A DNA stretch of 64,000 nucleotides from an uncultured Oscillospiraceae bacterium. GTDB taxonomy: Bacteria > Bacillota > Clostridia > Oscillospirales > Oscillospiraceae. Made by a program: the position numbers and the translations under genes. This document shows positions 25,111 through 33,857 of this stretch, piece after piece (position 1 is the stretch's first letter; each line of letters begins with the position of its first letter). The notes under the pieces were generated by a model. The model ran no database searches and was not told the DNA's origin. It saw only the letters and a list, made by a program, of their open reading frames with translations. The DNA lies in the NCBI GenBank assembly GCA_934591705.1, contig CAKTPM010000004.1, forward strand, positions 1-64,000, in the 5' to 3' direction.

Positions 25111-25725
25111 ATGGCTGTCAAGCTGACGAAAAATGAATTAAAGGTGCAGAAGGACCGCCTCAAGCAGTTCCAGAGATACCTGCCCACCCTGCAGCTGAAA
25201 AAGCAGCAGCTCCAGGCGGTGGTGATGCAGATCACCGCCCAGCTGGAGGAGGTGGAGCGCCAGCGCCGCGCCGCCGTGGAGGGCCTGGACGAATGGGTGG
25301 CCGTGTTCGCGGAGAACGAATGCCTCCCGGCGGGCAAGGGCCTGGAGTCCCTGGTGCGTCCCCAGCATGTGGAGTGCGGCCAGGAGAACATCGCCGGCGT
25401 CACGGTGCCGGTGTTCCGGGAGCTTACCTTCCAGGAAATTCTCTACGATGTGGCGGACTACCCCCTGTGGGTGGATACCGCGGCGGTGCGCCTGCGGGAG
25501 ATCGCCCGGTTCGACGCCATGAGCAAGGTCCTGCGCCGCCGTGCCGAGCTCTTGGAGCGGGAGCTGCGCTCCACGGCCCAGCGGGTGAACCTCTTTGAAA
25601 AGGTCAAGATCCCCGAGGCCAAGGAGAACATCCGGGTCATCGGCATCTATCTGGGCGACCAGCAGACCTCCGCCGTGGTGCGGGGCAAGATCGCCAAAAA
25701 GAAGCTGCAGGAGGTGGCGGGATGA
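25111..25725 (+). CDS. ntpD: V-type ATPase subunit D (central shaft)
   Basis: The product is 204 aa with AAGGAGGCG before the ATG. The N-terminal helix KLTKNELKVQKDRLKQF and the C-terminal helix RVNLFEKVKIPEAKENIRVI are the two long coiled segments of the rotor shaft in this family. It connects the head with the membrane ring. The downstream gene for subunit I overlaps its stop by four bases (ATGA). No subunit F gene, its usual partner, is present before or after it. Confidence 0.92.
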   Translation: MAVKLTKNELKVQKDRLKQFQRYLPTLQLKKQQLQAVVMQITAQLEEVERQRRAAVEGLDEWVAVFAENECLPAGKGLESLVRPQHVECGQENIAGVTVPVFRELTFQEILYDVADYPLWVDTAAVRLREIARFDAMSKVLRRRAELLERELRSTAQRVNLFEKVKIPEAKENIRVIGIYLGDQQTSAVVRGKIAKKKLQEVAG

Positions 25726-27548
25726 TCGAGAAAATGAAGGCCGTCTACATCGTGGCGGCCGCCTCGGAAAAGGCCGCGCTCCTGGACCGGCTTCGGGACC
25801 TGGGCGCTGTGCACCTGGCCGAAAAGGCCGATGCCGACCGGGCCTATTCAGAGCGCTTTACGGCCCTGTCCCGGCTGGAGATGCTCCTGCAGGAGTATCC
25901 CGCGGCGCAGCCCGAGGAAAAGCCCCTCTCCGACCTGGAGTTTGAGGATTTCTTCCAGGCGCTGCTGGCCTGTGTGGAGCGCCGCAAGGATCTGACGGAG
26001 CAGAAGGCCGCCGCCCATGTGGCCGCCGAAAAGCTGGCGGAGTGGGGCGACTTCTCTCCGGCGGAGCTGCAGCAGCTGCGGGAGCAGGGCTGGGATATCC
26101 ACATTTACCTGACCGACAAAAAGACCCTGGCGGCGCTGGAGCAGGACCCGGAGGTCCGCTTCGTACGGCTCTCGCCGGTGAGCAAGATGCCCGCTCTGGC
26201 CGCCTTCGGCCCCCTGCCCGGGAGCTATGCCGCCACGGAATTCCCCCTCCCGGAAAAGGGACTGGAGGACCTCCGGCAGGAGGAGGCGGCCTGTGCCCGG
26301 GGCCTGGAGGAGTGCGAGCAGCTCCTGCAGGACGCGGTCCGGCGCCTGCCTGAGATACGCCGGCAGATGCTCAAGACCCAGAACGCCGCGGAGTATTCCG
26401 CCGTCAGCAACTCCTCCCGGAGCGAGGACGGGCTGGTATGGCTCAGCGGCTACATCCCGGAGGTGCAGGCAGAGGACTTCCGCCAGGCCGCCGCCCAGGG
26501 CCACTGGGCCTGGGCCATGGAGGACCCCGATCCGGATGACGACAAGGTGCCCACCAAGGTGAAGTACAACAAGATCACCCGGCTGATGATCCCGGTGTTC
26601 GACATCCTGGGCACCGTTCCCGGTTACCGGGAATTCGATATCTCCTTCTGGTTCCTGGGCTTCTTCACGATTTTCTTTGCCATGATCATCGGCGACGCGG
26701 GCTATGGCTGCCTGTTCCTGCTGGCGGCTCTGGCTATGACGCTCAAGAGCAAGAAGGCCTCCAACGCCGTGCAGCTGCTGTGGGTGCTGTCCATCGCCAC
26801 CATTGTGTGGGGCGCTCTGACAGGCACCTGGTTCGGCTTCGAGCAGGCCATGCAGGTGCCGCTGCTGAAGGCACTGGTGATCCCCAGCTTTGCCAACTAT
26901 CCCCAGTACTTCGGCGTGGAGACCGCCGCCCAGCAGAACACCATCATGAAGTTCTGCTTCATCCTGGGCACGGTGCAGCTGTCGCTGGCCTGCGTGATGA
27001 ATGTCCGCCGCAAGCTGAAGGAGAAGAACCTCAGCTGGGTGGCGGATCTGGGGTGGCTGGCTGCCATCGACGCGCTGTACTTCGTGGTGCTGTATCTGGT
27101 CATCGGCGAGAAGGTGCCCTTGGGCTCCATGGCCGCGGTGATCGTGGCCGGCTTCGTGCTGGTGGTGCTCTTCGGCGGCATGTCCCCGGACAAGAGCTTT
27201 GCCCAGGGCCTCCGGGCCGGCCTGGGAGACGCCTTTACGGCGTTCCTCAACACCATCAGCGCCTTCGGCAACATCATGAGCTACATCCGCCTGTTCGCCG
27301 TGGGTATGGCCTCCCTGGCCATCGCCCAGAGCTTCAACAACATGGCCCTGGGCTTTAAGGGGCCGCTGGTCATCGCCGCCGTTTTGATCCTGGTGATCGG
27401 CCACGGGCTGAACATCGTCATGGGCCTTCTGTCCGTGGTGGTACACGGCGTTCGGCTGAACCTTTTGGAATTCTCTGGTCAGTTGGGGATGGAATGGGCC
27501 GGTATTGCCTATGATCCCTTCAAAAAACAAGATAAGATCAAAAAATAA
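25722..27548 (+). CDS. ntpI: V-type ATPase subunit I (membrane stator, a subunit)
   Basis: The product is 608 aa, a little short for the family. The N-terminal half (MKAVYIVAAASEKAALLDRL onward) is cytoplasmic with helical hairpins. From about residue 300 come several membrane segments (FWFLGFFTIFFAMIIGDAGYG, then others) and the conserved arginine segment MSYIRLFAVGMASLAIAQ, which faces the proteolipid ring and completes the ion path. It overlaps subunit D by four bases, and the proteolipid gene follows 21 bases later. Confidence 0.95.
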   Translation: MIEKMKAVYIVAAASEKAALLDRLRDLGAVHLAEKADADRAYSERFTALSRLEMLLQEYPAAQPEEKPLSDLEFEDFFQALLACVERRKDLTEQKAAAHVAAEKLAEWGDFSPAELQQLREQGWDIHIYLTDKKTLAALEQDPEVRFVRLSPVSKMPALAAFGPLPGSYAATEFPLPEKGLEDLRQEEAACARGLEECEQLLQDAVRRLPEIRRQMLKTQNAAEYSAVSNSSRSEDGLVWLSGYIPEVQAEDFRQAAAQGHWAWAMEDPDPDDDKVPTKVKYNKITRLMIPVFDILGTVPGYREFDISFWFLGFFTIFFAMIIGDAGYGCLFLLAALAMTLKSKKASNAVQLLWVLSIATIVWGALTGTWFGFEQAMQVPLLKALVIPSFANYPQYFGVETAAQQNTIMKFCFILGTVQLSLACVMNVRRKLKEKNLSWVADLGWLAAIDALYFVVLYLVIGEKVPLGSMAAVIVAGFVLVVLFGGMSPDKSFAQGLRAGLGDAFTAFLNTISAFGNIMSYIRLFAVGMASLAIAQSFNNMALGFKGPLVIAAVLILVIGHGLNIVMGLLSVVVHGVRLNLLEFSGQLGMEWAGIAYDPFKKQDKIKK

Positions 27549-27569
27549 ACAAAAAGGAGATCAACTATT

Positions 27570-28004
27570 ATGAATATCGCGTTTATTGGTATGGCATGTG
27601 CCTTGGGCCTCTCCGCTATGGGCAGCGCATTCGGCGCCTTCTTTGCCGCTCAGGCCTCTGTGGGTGCCTGGAAAAAGTGCTACGCCAACGGCAAGCCCGC
27701 CCCCTTCATCATGGTGGCCTTCTCCGGCGCTCCCCTGACCCAGACCATCTACGGCTTCCTGCTGATGAACTTCGTCCGCAGCGCCGTGGAGTCCGGCTGT
27801 GACAGCGGCCTGGCTATGTTCACCGGCATCCTGGCCGGCCTGGCCATCGGCCTGAGCGCCTTCTTCCAGGGCAAGGTGGCCGCCGCCTCCGCCGATGCCC
27901 TGGGCGAGACCGGCAAGGGTACCGCCAACTACTTCATCGTCATCGGTATCATCGAGACCGTGGCCCTGTTCACCCTGGTGTTCAGCCTGCTGCTGCTGCA
28001 GTGA
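27570..28004 (+). CDS. ntpK: V-type ATPase proteolipid subunit K with Na+-binding residues
   Basis: The product is 144 aa with four membrane segments (two hairpins) and AAGGAGA before the ATG. It has PLTQTIYGF (Thr57, Gln58), FFQGKVAA (Gln100) and IIETVALF (Glu129). These correspond to Thr64, Gln65, Gln110 and Glu139, the Na+ ligands in Enterococcus hirae NtpK. All four are present, so a Na+-translocating ring is predicted rather than an H+ ring. It is the last gene of the operon and is followed by a strong terminator. Confidence 0.93.
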   Translation: MNIAFIGMACALGLSAMGSAFGAFFAAQASVGAWKKCYANGKPAPFIMVAFSGAPLTQTIYGFLLMNFVRSAVESGCDSGLAMFTGILAGLAIGLSAFFQGKVAAASADALGETGKGTANYFIVIGIIETVALFTLVFSLLLLQ

Positions 28005-28014
28005 TCCGACAAAA

Positions 28015-28056
28015 GAAAAAAAGTATCAGAGCCATCGGCTCTGATACTTTTTTTCT
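28015..28056. terminator. Bidirectional intrinsic terminator
   Basis: AAAGTATCAGAGCC and GGCTCTGATACTTTTTTT pair around ATC. It lies between the V-ATPase operon and the convergent threonine ammonia-lyase gene. Confidence 0.9.
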
Positions 28057-28070
28057 TCTTATGAGAGACC

Positions 28071-29276
28071 TCACAGGGACTGGTCGGTGATGGTGAAGCC
28101 CTTTTCCCGCAGGTGGGCATAGAGCTCCTCGATGTGAGCGGCATTGCGCGTCTCCACCCGGATGTGGACAAAGCAGGAGGTCACCGCCGTGTCCAGAGCA
28201 CCCCGCTGGTGGTGGATCTCCAGGACATTCACGCCGGTATCCGCCACGGCCCGGAGGAAGTCCGCCAGGGCGCCGGGATGATCCGGCAGCACGGTGGTAA
28301 AACCGGCCAGACGGCCGGAATGGGCCATGCCCCGGCTGATGACCCGCTCTAAGGTGGTGACATCCACATTGCCGGCGCTGAGCAGGGCGCAGACCCGGCG
28401 GCCCTTCACATCTATCTTGCCGAACATGGCCGCCGCCGTGGCCACGGCGCCGGCACCCTCGGCCACCAGCTTCTGGCGCTCCATAATGGCCACGATGGCC
28501 GAGGCGATCTCGCTTTCGCTGACGGTCACCACCTCGTCCACATAGTCCCGGCACATCTGATAGGTCAGCTCCCCGGGGGTCTTCACCTGGATGCCGTCGG
28601 CGATGGTGGAGGCCCGGGGCAGGGTGATGATGCGGTTCTGCCGCAGGGACTCCGCCATGGAGGGGGCTCCCTCGGCCTGGACGCCGATGATCCGGCAGTC
28701 CGGCTTCAGGTGCTTGATGGCATAGGCCACGCCGCCGATGAGCCCGCCGCCGCCGATGGGCACGATCACCGTGTCCACCTCCGGGAGCTGCTGGAGGATC
28801 TCCAGACCGATGGTGCCCTGGCCCGCCATCACCTGGTAGTCGTCAAAGGGGTGGATGAAGGTCAGGTGCTGCTCTTCACACAGGCGCACCGCCTCGTCGT
28901 GGGCGTCATCGTATACGCCGGGCACCAGCACCACATTGGCTCCGTAGCTGCGGGTGGCCTCGATCTTGGAGATGGGGGCCCCGGCGGGGATGCAGATGGT
29001 GGCGGGGATGCCCATGGCCTTGGCGCCGTAGCCCACGCCCTGGGCGTGGTTGCCCGCCGAGCAGGCGATGACGCCCCGCTTCTTCTCCTCCGGGGAGAGG
29101 GAGGCGATCTTGTAGTAGGCGCCCCGGAGCTTGAAGGCACCGGTCTTTTGCAGGCACTCGGCCTTCAGGTAGAACTCGCAGTCCGGCACCAGATTTTTCG
29201 TCAGGATCACCGGGGTGTGGGTCACCACATCGTGTAAAACGCGCTGGGCATCATAGAGCATTTCCATAGAGATCAT
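28071..29276 (-). CDS. ilvA: Threonine ammonia-lyase with ACT-like domain
   Basis: The product is 401 aa from ATG at 29276, chosen because GGAGGG lies 8 bases upstream (an ATG five codons earlier overlaps that site). PLP binding Lys49 sits in KTGAFKLRGA, the substrate loop is SAGNHAQGV, and the phosphate loop is PIGGGGLIGG. A C-terminal ACT-like segment of about 70 residues (TTVLPDHPGALADFLR) marks the one-ACT, catabolic-style form. It converts threonine to 2-oxobutanoate and ammonia, feeding isoleucine synthesis or fermentation. tdcB is an alternative name. It is monocistronic, with a large inverted repeat in its upstream region. Confidence 0.93.
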   Translation of the reverse strand: MISMEMLYDAQRVLHDVVTHTPVILTKNLVPDCEFYLKAECLQKTGAFKLRGAYYKIASLSPEEKKRGVIACSAGNHAQGVGYGAKAMGIPATICIPAGAPISKIEATRSYGANVVLVPGVYDDAHDEAVRLCEEQHLTFIHPFDDYQVMAGQGTIGLEILQQLPEVDTVIVPIGGGGLIGGVAYAIKHLKPDCRIIGVQAEGAPSMAESLRQNRIITLPRASTIADGIQVKTPGELTYQMCRDYVDEVVTVSESEIASAIVAIMERQKLVAEGAGAVATAAAMFGKIDVKGRRVCALLSAGNVDVTTLERVISRGMAHSGRLAGFTTVLPDHPGALADFLRAVADTGVNVLEIHHQRGALDTAVTSCFVHIRVETRNAAHIEELYAHLREKGFTITDQSL

Positions 29277-29319
29277 AGCGATTCCCTCCATTTACGATTT
29301 GACTGCGGTATTGTGACAT

Positions 29320-29372
29320 TTATCCTTATAGTGTGGACAAAACATCTTCTTTTGTCCACACTATAAGGATAA
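29320..29372. repeat. Perfect inverted repeat, 23-base arms, 7-base loop
   Basis: The left arm is 29320-29342 (TTATCCTTATAGTGTGGACA...), the loop CATCTTC, and the right arm 29350-29372 is its exact complement. It lies 43 bases upstream of the threonine ammonia-lyase start and is not followed by a T tract on either strand, so it is not a simple terminator. Confidence 0.85.
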
Positions 29373-29500
29373 ACGAAAGCGGTCTCCTTGTCAAGAGTGA
29401 GATGAAAAAGCGGCCTGCCGCCTTGCGGGCAGGAGGGCCGCCGCCTTCCGCCGGAAAAAGTCCACCGGGGCGCCGGGAAAAGCTCTCCGGGGACAGGGAC

Positions 29501-29529
29501 TTGACAATTCCCCCGGCGGCGTGTATATA
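29501..29529 (+). promoter_or_regulatory. Sigma-A promoter for the methylase-dprA-topA run
   Basis: TTGACA at 29501-29506, 17 bases, TATATA at 29524-29529 (TATAAT overlaps at 29526-29531). Confidence 0.8.
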
Positions 29530-29567
29530 ATAAGGTATCTTTGCAGTAAAATAGGCGAGGTAGCGGC

Positions 29568-30308
29568 ATGGAGCACATCACCAGTCGGCAGAACGGGCTG
29601 CTGATACATTTGAAAAAGCTGGCAGCCGACGGGGGGTATCGCCGGGAGACGGGGGAGTTTTTCTGTGACAGTCCCAAGCTTCTGGAGGAGGCCGTAAGGT
29701 GGCAGGCCCCCATCACCGCCGTGGTGTCCACGGAGCCAAGGGAGGTGCCCTTTGCCCGGTGCGTCACGGTGCCGGCGGATGTGATGGCCTCCGTTTCCCC
29801 CATGCGCGCCCCCCAGGGGGTGCTCTTTTCCTGCCGCCTGCCCCAAATGGAGGTGCCCCAGCGCATTGAAGGCCGCTGGGTGGTGCTGGACGGCGTCCAG
29901 GATCCCGGCAATGTGGGCACCGTCCTGCGCACGCTGGACGCCTTTGACGCCCGGGGCCTCATCCTGCTGCCGGGCTGTGCCGACGCCTTCAGCCCCAAGA
30001 CGGTGCGGGCCGCCATGGGCGCCCATTTCCGCCGGACGGTGCTGACCCTGGAGCTGCCGGCGCTGGCGGCCCTTTTGCATCGCAGCGGGATGCCCCTCTA
30101 CGGGGCGGCCCTGCGGGAGGACACCGTGGATGCCCGGGCGCTTCGCTATGAGGGCGCCGCTATTGCTATCGGCAGCGAGGGCCGGGGCCTTTCCCGGGAG
30201 GTGCTGGAAATTTGTGATAAAACCGTGCGCATTCCCATGTCGCCCCGCTGCGAGTCGCTGAACGCGGCCATTGCCGCGGCGGTGCTGCTCTGGGAGGCCT
30301 ACCGTTGA
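29568..30308 (+). CDS. TrmH/SpoU-family RNA 2'-O-ribose methyltransferase
   Basis: The product is 246 aa. The N-terminal substrate-binding domain begins with SRQNGLLIHLKKL. The SPOUT knot motifs are visible: VLDGVQDPGNVGTVLRTLDAF, AIAIGSEGRGLS and VRIPMSPRCESLNAAIAAAVLLWE. These bind S-adenosylmethionine and form the dimeric trefoil knot. RlmB-like enzymes of this class modify 23S rRNA, but the target nucleotide here is unknown. It opens a long run of genes on the same strand; dprA begins 19 bases later. Confidence 0.9.
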   Translation: MEHITSRQNGLLIHLKKLAADGGYRRETGEFFCDSPKLLEEAVRWQAPITAVVSTEPREVPFARCVTVPADVMASVSPMRAPQGVLFSCRLPQMEVPQRIEGRWVVLDGVQDPGNVGTVLRTLDAFDARGLILLPGCADAFSPKTVRAAMGAHFRRTVLTLELPALAALLHRSGMPLYGAALREDTVDARALRYEGAAIAIGSEGRGLSREVLEICDKTVRIPMSPRCESLNAAIAAAVLLWEAYR

Positions 30309-30327
30309 GAGAAAGGGGAGAGGACAC

Positions 30328-31554
30328 ATGGCGGCTTTGAAATACTGGGTGTGGCTGCAAACGCTCACGGGTGTGGCTCTCCCGCTGAAGCTGGCGCTTT
30401 TAGAGCATTTTGCCTCCCCCGAGGAGGTCTACTTCGCCCAGGAGGGGGATTATCTGCAGGTGGAGGGCCTGCGGCCGGAGCACGCCGGGCTGCTGATGAA
30501 CAAGTCCCTGGAGCTGTCGGAGAGCGTGCTGGCGGACTGCGCCCGGGAGGATCTTTTCGTGGTCACCCTGGACGATGCCCTCTATCCCGACCGGCTGCGG
30601 AACATCTATGATCCGCCCCTGCTCCTCTACGGCAAGGGCCGTATGCCCCTTTTCGATGAGGAGGTGGCCCCGGCGGTGGTGGGCACCCGCAAATGCACGC
30701 CCTACGGCCTGCGCATGGCCGAGGAGCTGGGCTATTCCCTCTCCCGGCAGGGGGCCATGATCGTTTCCGGCATGGCCAAGGGCATCGACAGCGCGGCCTC
30801 CCGGGGAGCCCTGCGCAGCGGCCGCTTCACGGCGGCGGTGCTGGGCGGCGGCGTGGATGTCATCTACCCGGCGGAGAACCGCAATCTCTATGAGGATATC
30901 GCCGCCACCGGCGTGCTTTTATCGGAATACCCGCCCCGGACGGAGCCCAAGGGGATGCATTTTCCCATCCGCAACCGCATCATCAGCGGGCTGACTCTGG
31001 GCACCGTGGTGGTGGAGGCCCCCCGGGACCGCTCCGGCGCCCTGATCACCGCCCACGCGGCCCTGGAGCAGGGCAAGGATGTCTTTGCCGTGCCGGGCCC
31101 TATGGACGCGCCCATGTCCGGGGGCTGCCTGCAGCTGATCCGGGAGGGGGCCGGCCTGGTGAGCCGCCCCTGGGACATTCTGGAGGAATACCTGCCCCGG
31201 TATCCCCACAAGCTCCGCCGGGACGGCGAGCGTCTGCCGCCGGTGCCTGCCGGCACCGGGGAGGAGGCAAGGCCGGCGGCCCCTGCCGAGCAGACGGAGA
31301 AGAAGCCACCCAGGCGGCCCCGGATATCCCTCAGCGACGGGACGCTGCCGGAGGAGCAGGCGCTGCTGCTGCGGCACATCCCCGGGGATGTGCCCCGCCT
31401 CAGTGACGAGATCGCCGAGGCGGCGGGACTGCCCATACACAAAACACTTTCCGCCCTGACCATGCTGGAGATCAGCGGCTATATCGAAAAATCCGGCGCA
31501 CGGAGCTTTTTGCGCACCGTGGATATTACGGAAGGAATTGAGGACGAAAAATGA
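30328..31554 (+). CDS. dprA: DNA-processing protein DprA
   Basis: The product is 408 aa from ATG at 30328 with AAAGGGGAGAGG upstream. An N-terminal helical SAM-like region is followed by the Rossmann core: VVGTRKCTPYGLRMAEELGY, VSGMAKGIDSAASRGAL, VLGGGVDVIYP, and FPIRNRIISGL. The C-terminal 70 residues are a winged-helix domain after a Pro-rich linker. DprA loads RecA on incoming single-stranded DNA in natural transformation and is conserved also in non-competent bacteria. It overlaps topA by four bases. Confidence 0.95.
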   Translation: MAALKYWVWLQTLTGVALPLKLALLEHFASPEEVYFAQEGDYLQVEGLRPEHAGLLMNKSLELSESVLADCAREDLFVVTLDDALYPDRLRNIYDPPLLLYGKGRMPLFDEEVAPAVVGTRKCTPYGLRMAEELGYSLSRQGAMIVSGMAKGIDSAASRGALRSGRFTAAVLGGGVDVIYPAENRNLYEDIAATGVLLSEYPPRTEPKGMHFPIRNRIISGLTLGTVVVEAPRDRSGALITAHAALEQGKDVFAVPGPMDAPMSGGCLQLIREGAGLVSRPWDILEEYLPRYPHKLRRDGERLPPVPAGTGEEARPAAPAEQTEKKPPRRPRISLSDGTLPEEQALLLRHIPGDVPRLSDEIAEAAGLPIHKTLSALTMLEISGYIEKSGARSFLRTVDITEGIEDEK

Positions 31555-33857
31555 GTAAAAATCTGGTGATCGTAGAGTCTCCGGCCAAGGCCAAGACCAT
31601 CGGCAAGTATTTAGGCCCGGACTATCAGGTGAAGGCCTGCATGGGCCACCTGCGCGATCTGCCCAAGAGCACCCTCGGCGTAGAGATCGAAAAGGACTTT
31701 GAGCCGGACTATCAGCCCATTCGGGGCAAGGAGGAGATCATCCGGGAGCTGAAAAAATCTGCCAAGGCCAGCGACACCGTGTACCTGGCCACCGACCCGG
31801 ACCGGGAGGGCGAGGCCATCTCCTGGCATCTGCAGTATCTTTTGGACCTGCCGGAGGAAAAGCTCCGCCGGGTGACCTTCAACGAGATCACAAAGCGGGT
31901 GGTCACCGAGAGCATTGCCCATCCCCGGGGCATCGACCGGGATCTGGTGGATGCCCAGCAGGCCCGCCGGATCCTGGACCGGGTGGTGGGCTACCAGATA
32001 TCCCCCATCATGTGGAAGAAGATCAAGCGGGGCCTCTCCGCCGGCCGGGTCCAGAGCGTGGCCACCCGGATGGTCAATGACCGGGACGCCGAGATCGAGA
32101 GCTTCGTGCCGGAGGAATACTGGACCCTGGACGCCGCCCTGGAGAACAGCGAGGGCGCGGGCTTCAGCGTGCATTACCACGGCAAGAACGGCAAGAAATA
32201 TGAGCCCGCCTCGGAAAAGGAGACCCTGGCCATCTGTGAGGAGGCCCGGGCGCTGCCCTTCACGGTGAAGAGCGTCAAGCGCACCGACAAGCAGCGCAGC
32301 CCCTCACCCCCCTTTACCACCTCCACCATGCAGCAGGAGGCCAGCCGCAAGCTGAACATGACCCCCCGGCGCACCATGGCCATCGCCCAGCAGCTCTATG
32401 AGGGCGTGGAGATCACCGGCGAGGGCGCGGTGGGCCTCATCACCTACATGCGTACCGACTCCCTGCGCATCAGCGACGATGCCCAGCGGGAGGCCGCCGC
32501 CTTTATCCGCCAGCACTACGGCGAGGCGTTCTGCCCGGCCAAGCCCCGCCAGTACCGGGCCGGGACCAACGCCCAGGATGCCCACGAGGCCATCCGCCCC
32601 AGCAATGTGGAGCTCACTCCCGAGCGGGTGCAGAAGGATCTGAGCCGGGAGCAGTACCAGCTCTATCGGCTCATCTGGGGCCGCTTCCTCTCCAGCCAGA
32701 TGGAGAACGCCGTCTACGATGTCACCGCCGTGGAGGTGGACTCCGGTATCCACAGCTTCCGGGCCTCTGACAGCAAGGTGAAGTTCCCCGGCTACACGGC
32801 GGTATATGAGGAGAGCCGCGACGAGGACAAGGAGGAGAAGGAGCCCGCCCTGCCCCCTCTGCAGGAGGGGGAGCTTGTGAACCTGGTGGACTTTACCCCC
32901 CGGCAGCACTTCACCCAGCCCCCGGCCCACTATACCGAGGCCACTCTGATCCGGGCTATGGAGGAGCAGGGCATCGGCCGGCCCTCCACCTACGCCCCCA
33001 CGGTGAGCACCATCCTGGACCGCAGCTATGTGAAAAAGGAGGGCCGCTACCTGCTGGTGACCAATTTGGGCCGGGCCGTGACGGAGTGGATGGAGAAGTA
33101 TTTCGCCAACATCGACGATCTGAAGTTCACCGCCAACATGGAAAAGGAGCTGGACTCCGTGGAGGAGGGCAAGACCCCCTGGAAGAAGGTGCTCCACGAC
33201 TTCTACGGCGGCTTTGAGGAAAAGCTCGAGCAGGCCCGGGAGGGCGAGCGCGTCCGGGTGGAGCCCACTGTCAGCGAGGAAAAGTGCCCGGTCTGCGGCC
33301 GCAACCTGGTGGAGCGGGAGAGCAAGTTCGGCCCCTTCCTGGGCTGCCCGGGCTATCCCGAGTGCACCTTCACCATGCCCCTGGTGGTGGTGATGCCGGG
33401 CCGCTGCCCCAAGTGCGGCGGGCGGCTCATGAAGCGCACCGGCACCAGCAAGCGCACCGGCAAGCAGTATACCTACTACTGCTGTGAGTACACCGGCGGC
33501 CGCACCGAGGGCCACGACTGCGACTTTATGACCTGGGATGTCCCCACCAAGGAGGATTGCCCCCTCTGCGGCCAGACCATGTTCAAGCGGGCGGGCCGGG
33601 GCTTTAATAAGCCCTTCTGCATCAATGAGAAGTGCGCCAACTTCCTGCCGGAGGATAAGCGGGGCTACCAGCGCCGCCCCAAGGCGGAGGAGGGTGCTCA
33701 GGATGCCGGCGCCGAGGCCGCCCCGGAGGGGGCCGAGGCCAAGAAGCCGGCCCCCAAGAAGACCACCGCCAAGAAGCCGGCGGCGAAGAAGCCCGCGGCG
33801 AAGAAGCCCGCGGCCAAAAAGACCGCCGGCACCGCCAAGAAGAAAGAGACGAAATGA
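31551..33857 (+). CDS. topA: DNA topoisomerase I (type IA)
   Basis: The product is 768 aa. The Toprim domain is at the start (VIVESPAKAKTIGKYLG, then ATDPDREGEAISWHL), and the active-site Tyr299 is in LITYMRTDSLRIS. Three C-terminal zinc ribbons begin CPVCGRNL, CPKCGGRL and CPLCGQTM. The last 50 residues are a Lys/Ala/Pro tail with repeated AAKKP units, resembling histone H1 tails and probably binding DNA without sequence preference. It relaxes negative supercoils behind polymerases. It overlaps both dprA and trmFO by four bases. Confidence 0.97.
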   Translation: MSKNLVIVESPAKAKTIGKYLGPDYQVKACMGHLRDLPKSTLGVEIEKDFEPDYQPIRGKEEIIRELKKSAKASDTVYLATDPDREGEAISWHLQYLLDLPEEKLRRVTFNEITKRVVTESIAHPRGIDRDLVDAQQARRILDRVVGYQISPIMWKKIKRGLSAGRVQSVATRMVNDRDAEIESFVPEEYWTLDAALENSEGAGFSVHYHGKNGKKYEPASEKETLAICEEARALPFTVKSVKRTDKQRSPSPPFTTSTMQQEASRKLNMTPRRTMAIAQQLYEGVEITGEGAVGLITYMRTDSLRISDDAQREAAAFIRQHYGEAFCPAKPRQYRAGTNAQDAHEAIRPSNVELTPERVQKDLSREQYQLYRLIWGRFLSSQMENAVYDVTAVEVDSGIHSFRASDSKVKFPGYTAVYEESRDEDKEEKEPALPPLQEGELVNLVDFTPRQHFTQPPAHYTEATLIRAMEEQGIGRPSTYAPTVSTILDRSYVKKEGRYLLVTNLGRAVTEWMEKYFANIDDLKFTANMEKELDSVEEGKTPWKKVLHDFYGGFEEKLEQAREGERVRVEPTVSEEKCPVCGRNLVERESKFGPFLGCPGYPECTFTMPLVVVMPGRCPKCGGRLMKRTGTSKRTGKQYTYYCCEYTGGRTEGHDCDFMTWDVPTKEDCPLCGQTMFKRAGRGFNKPFCINEKCANFLPEDKRGYQRRPKAEEGAQDAGAEAAPEGAEAKKPAPKKTTAKKPAAKKPAAKKPAAKKTAGTAKKKETK

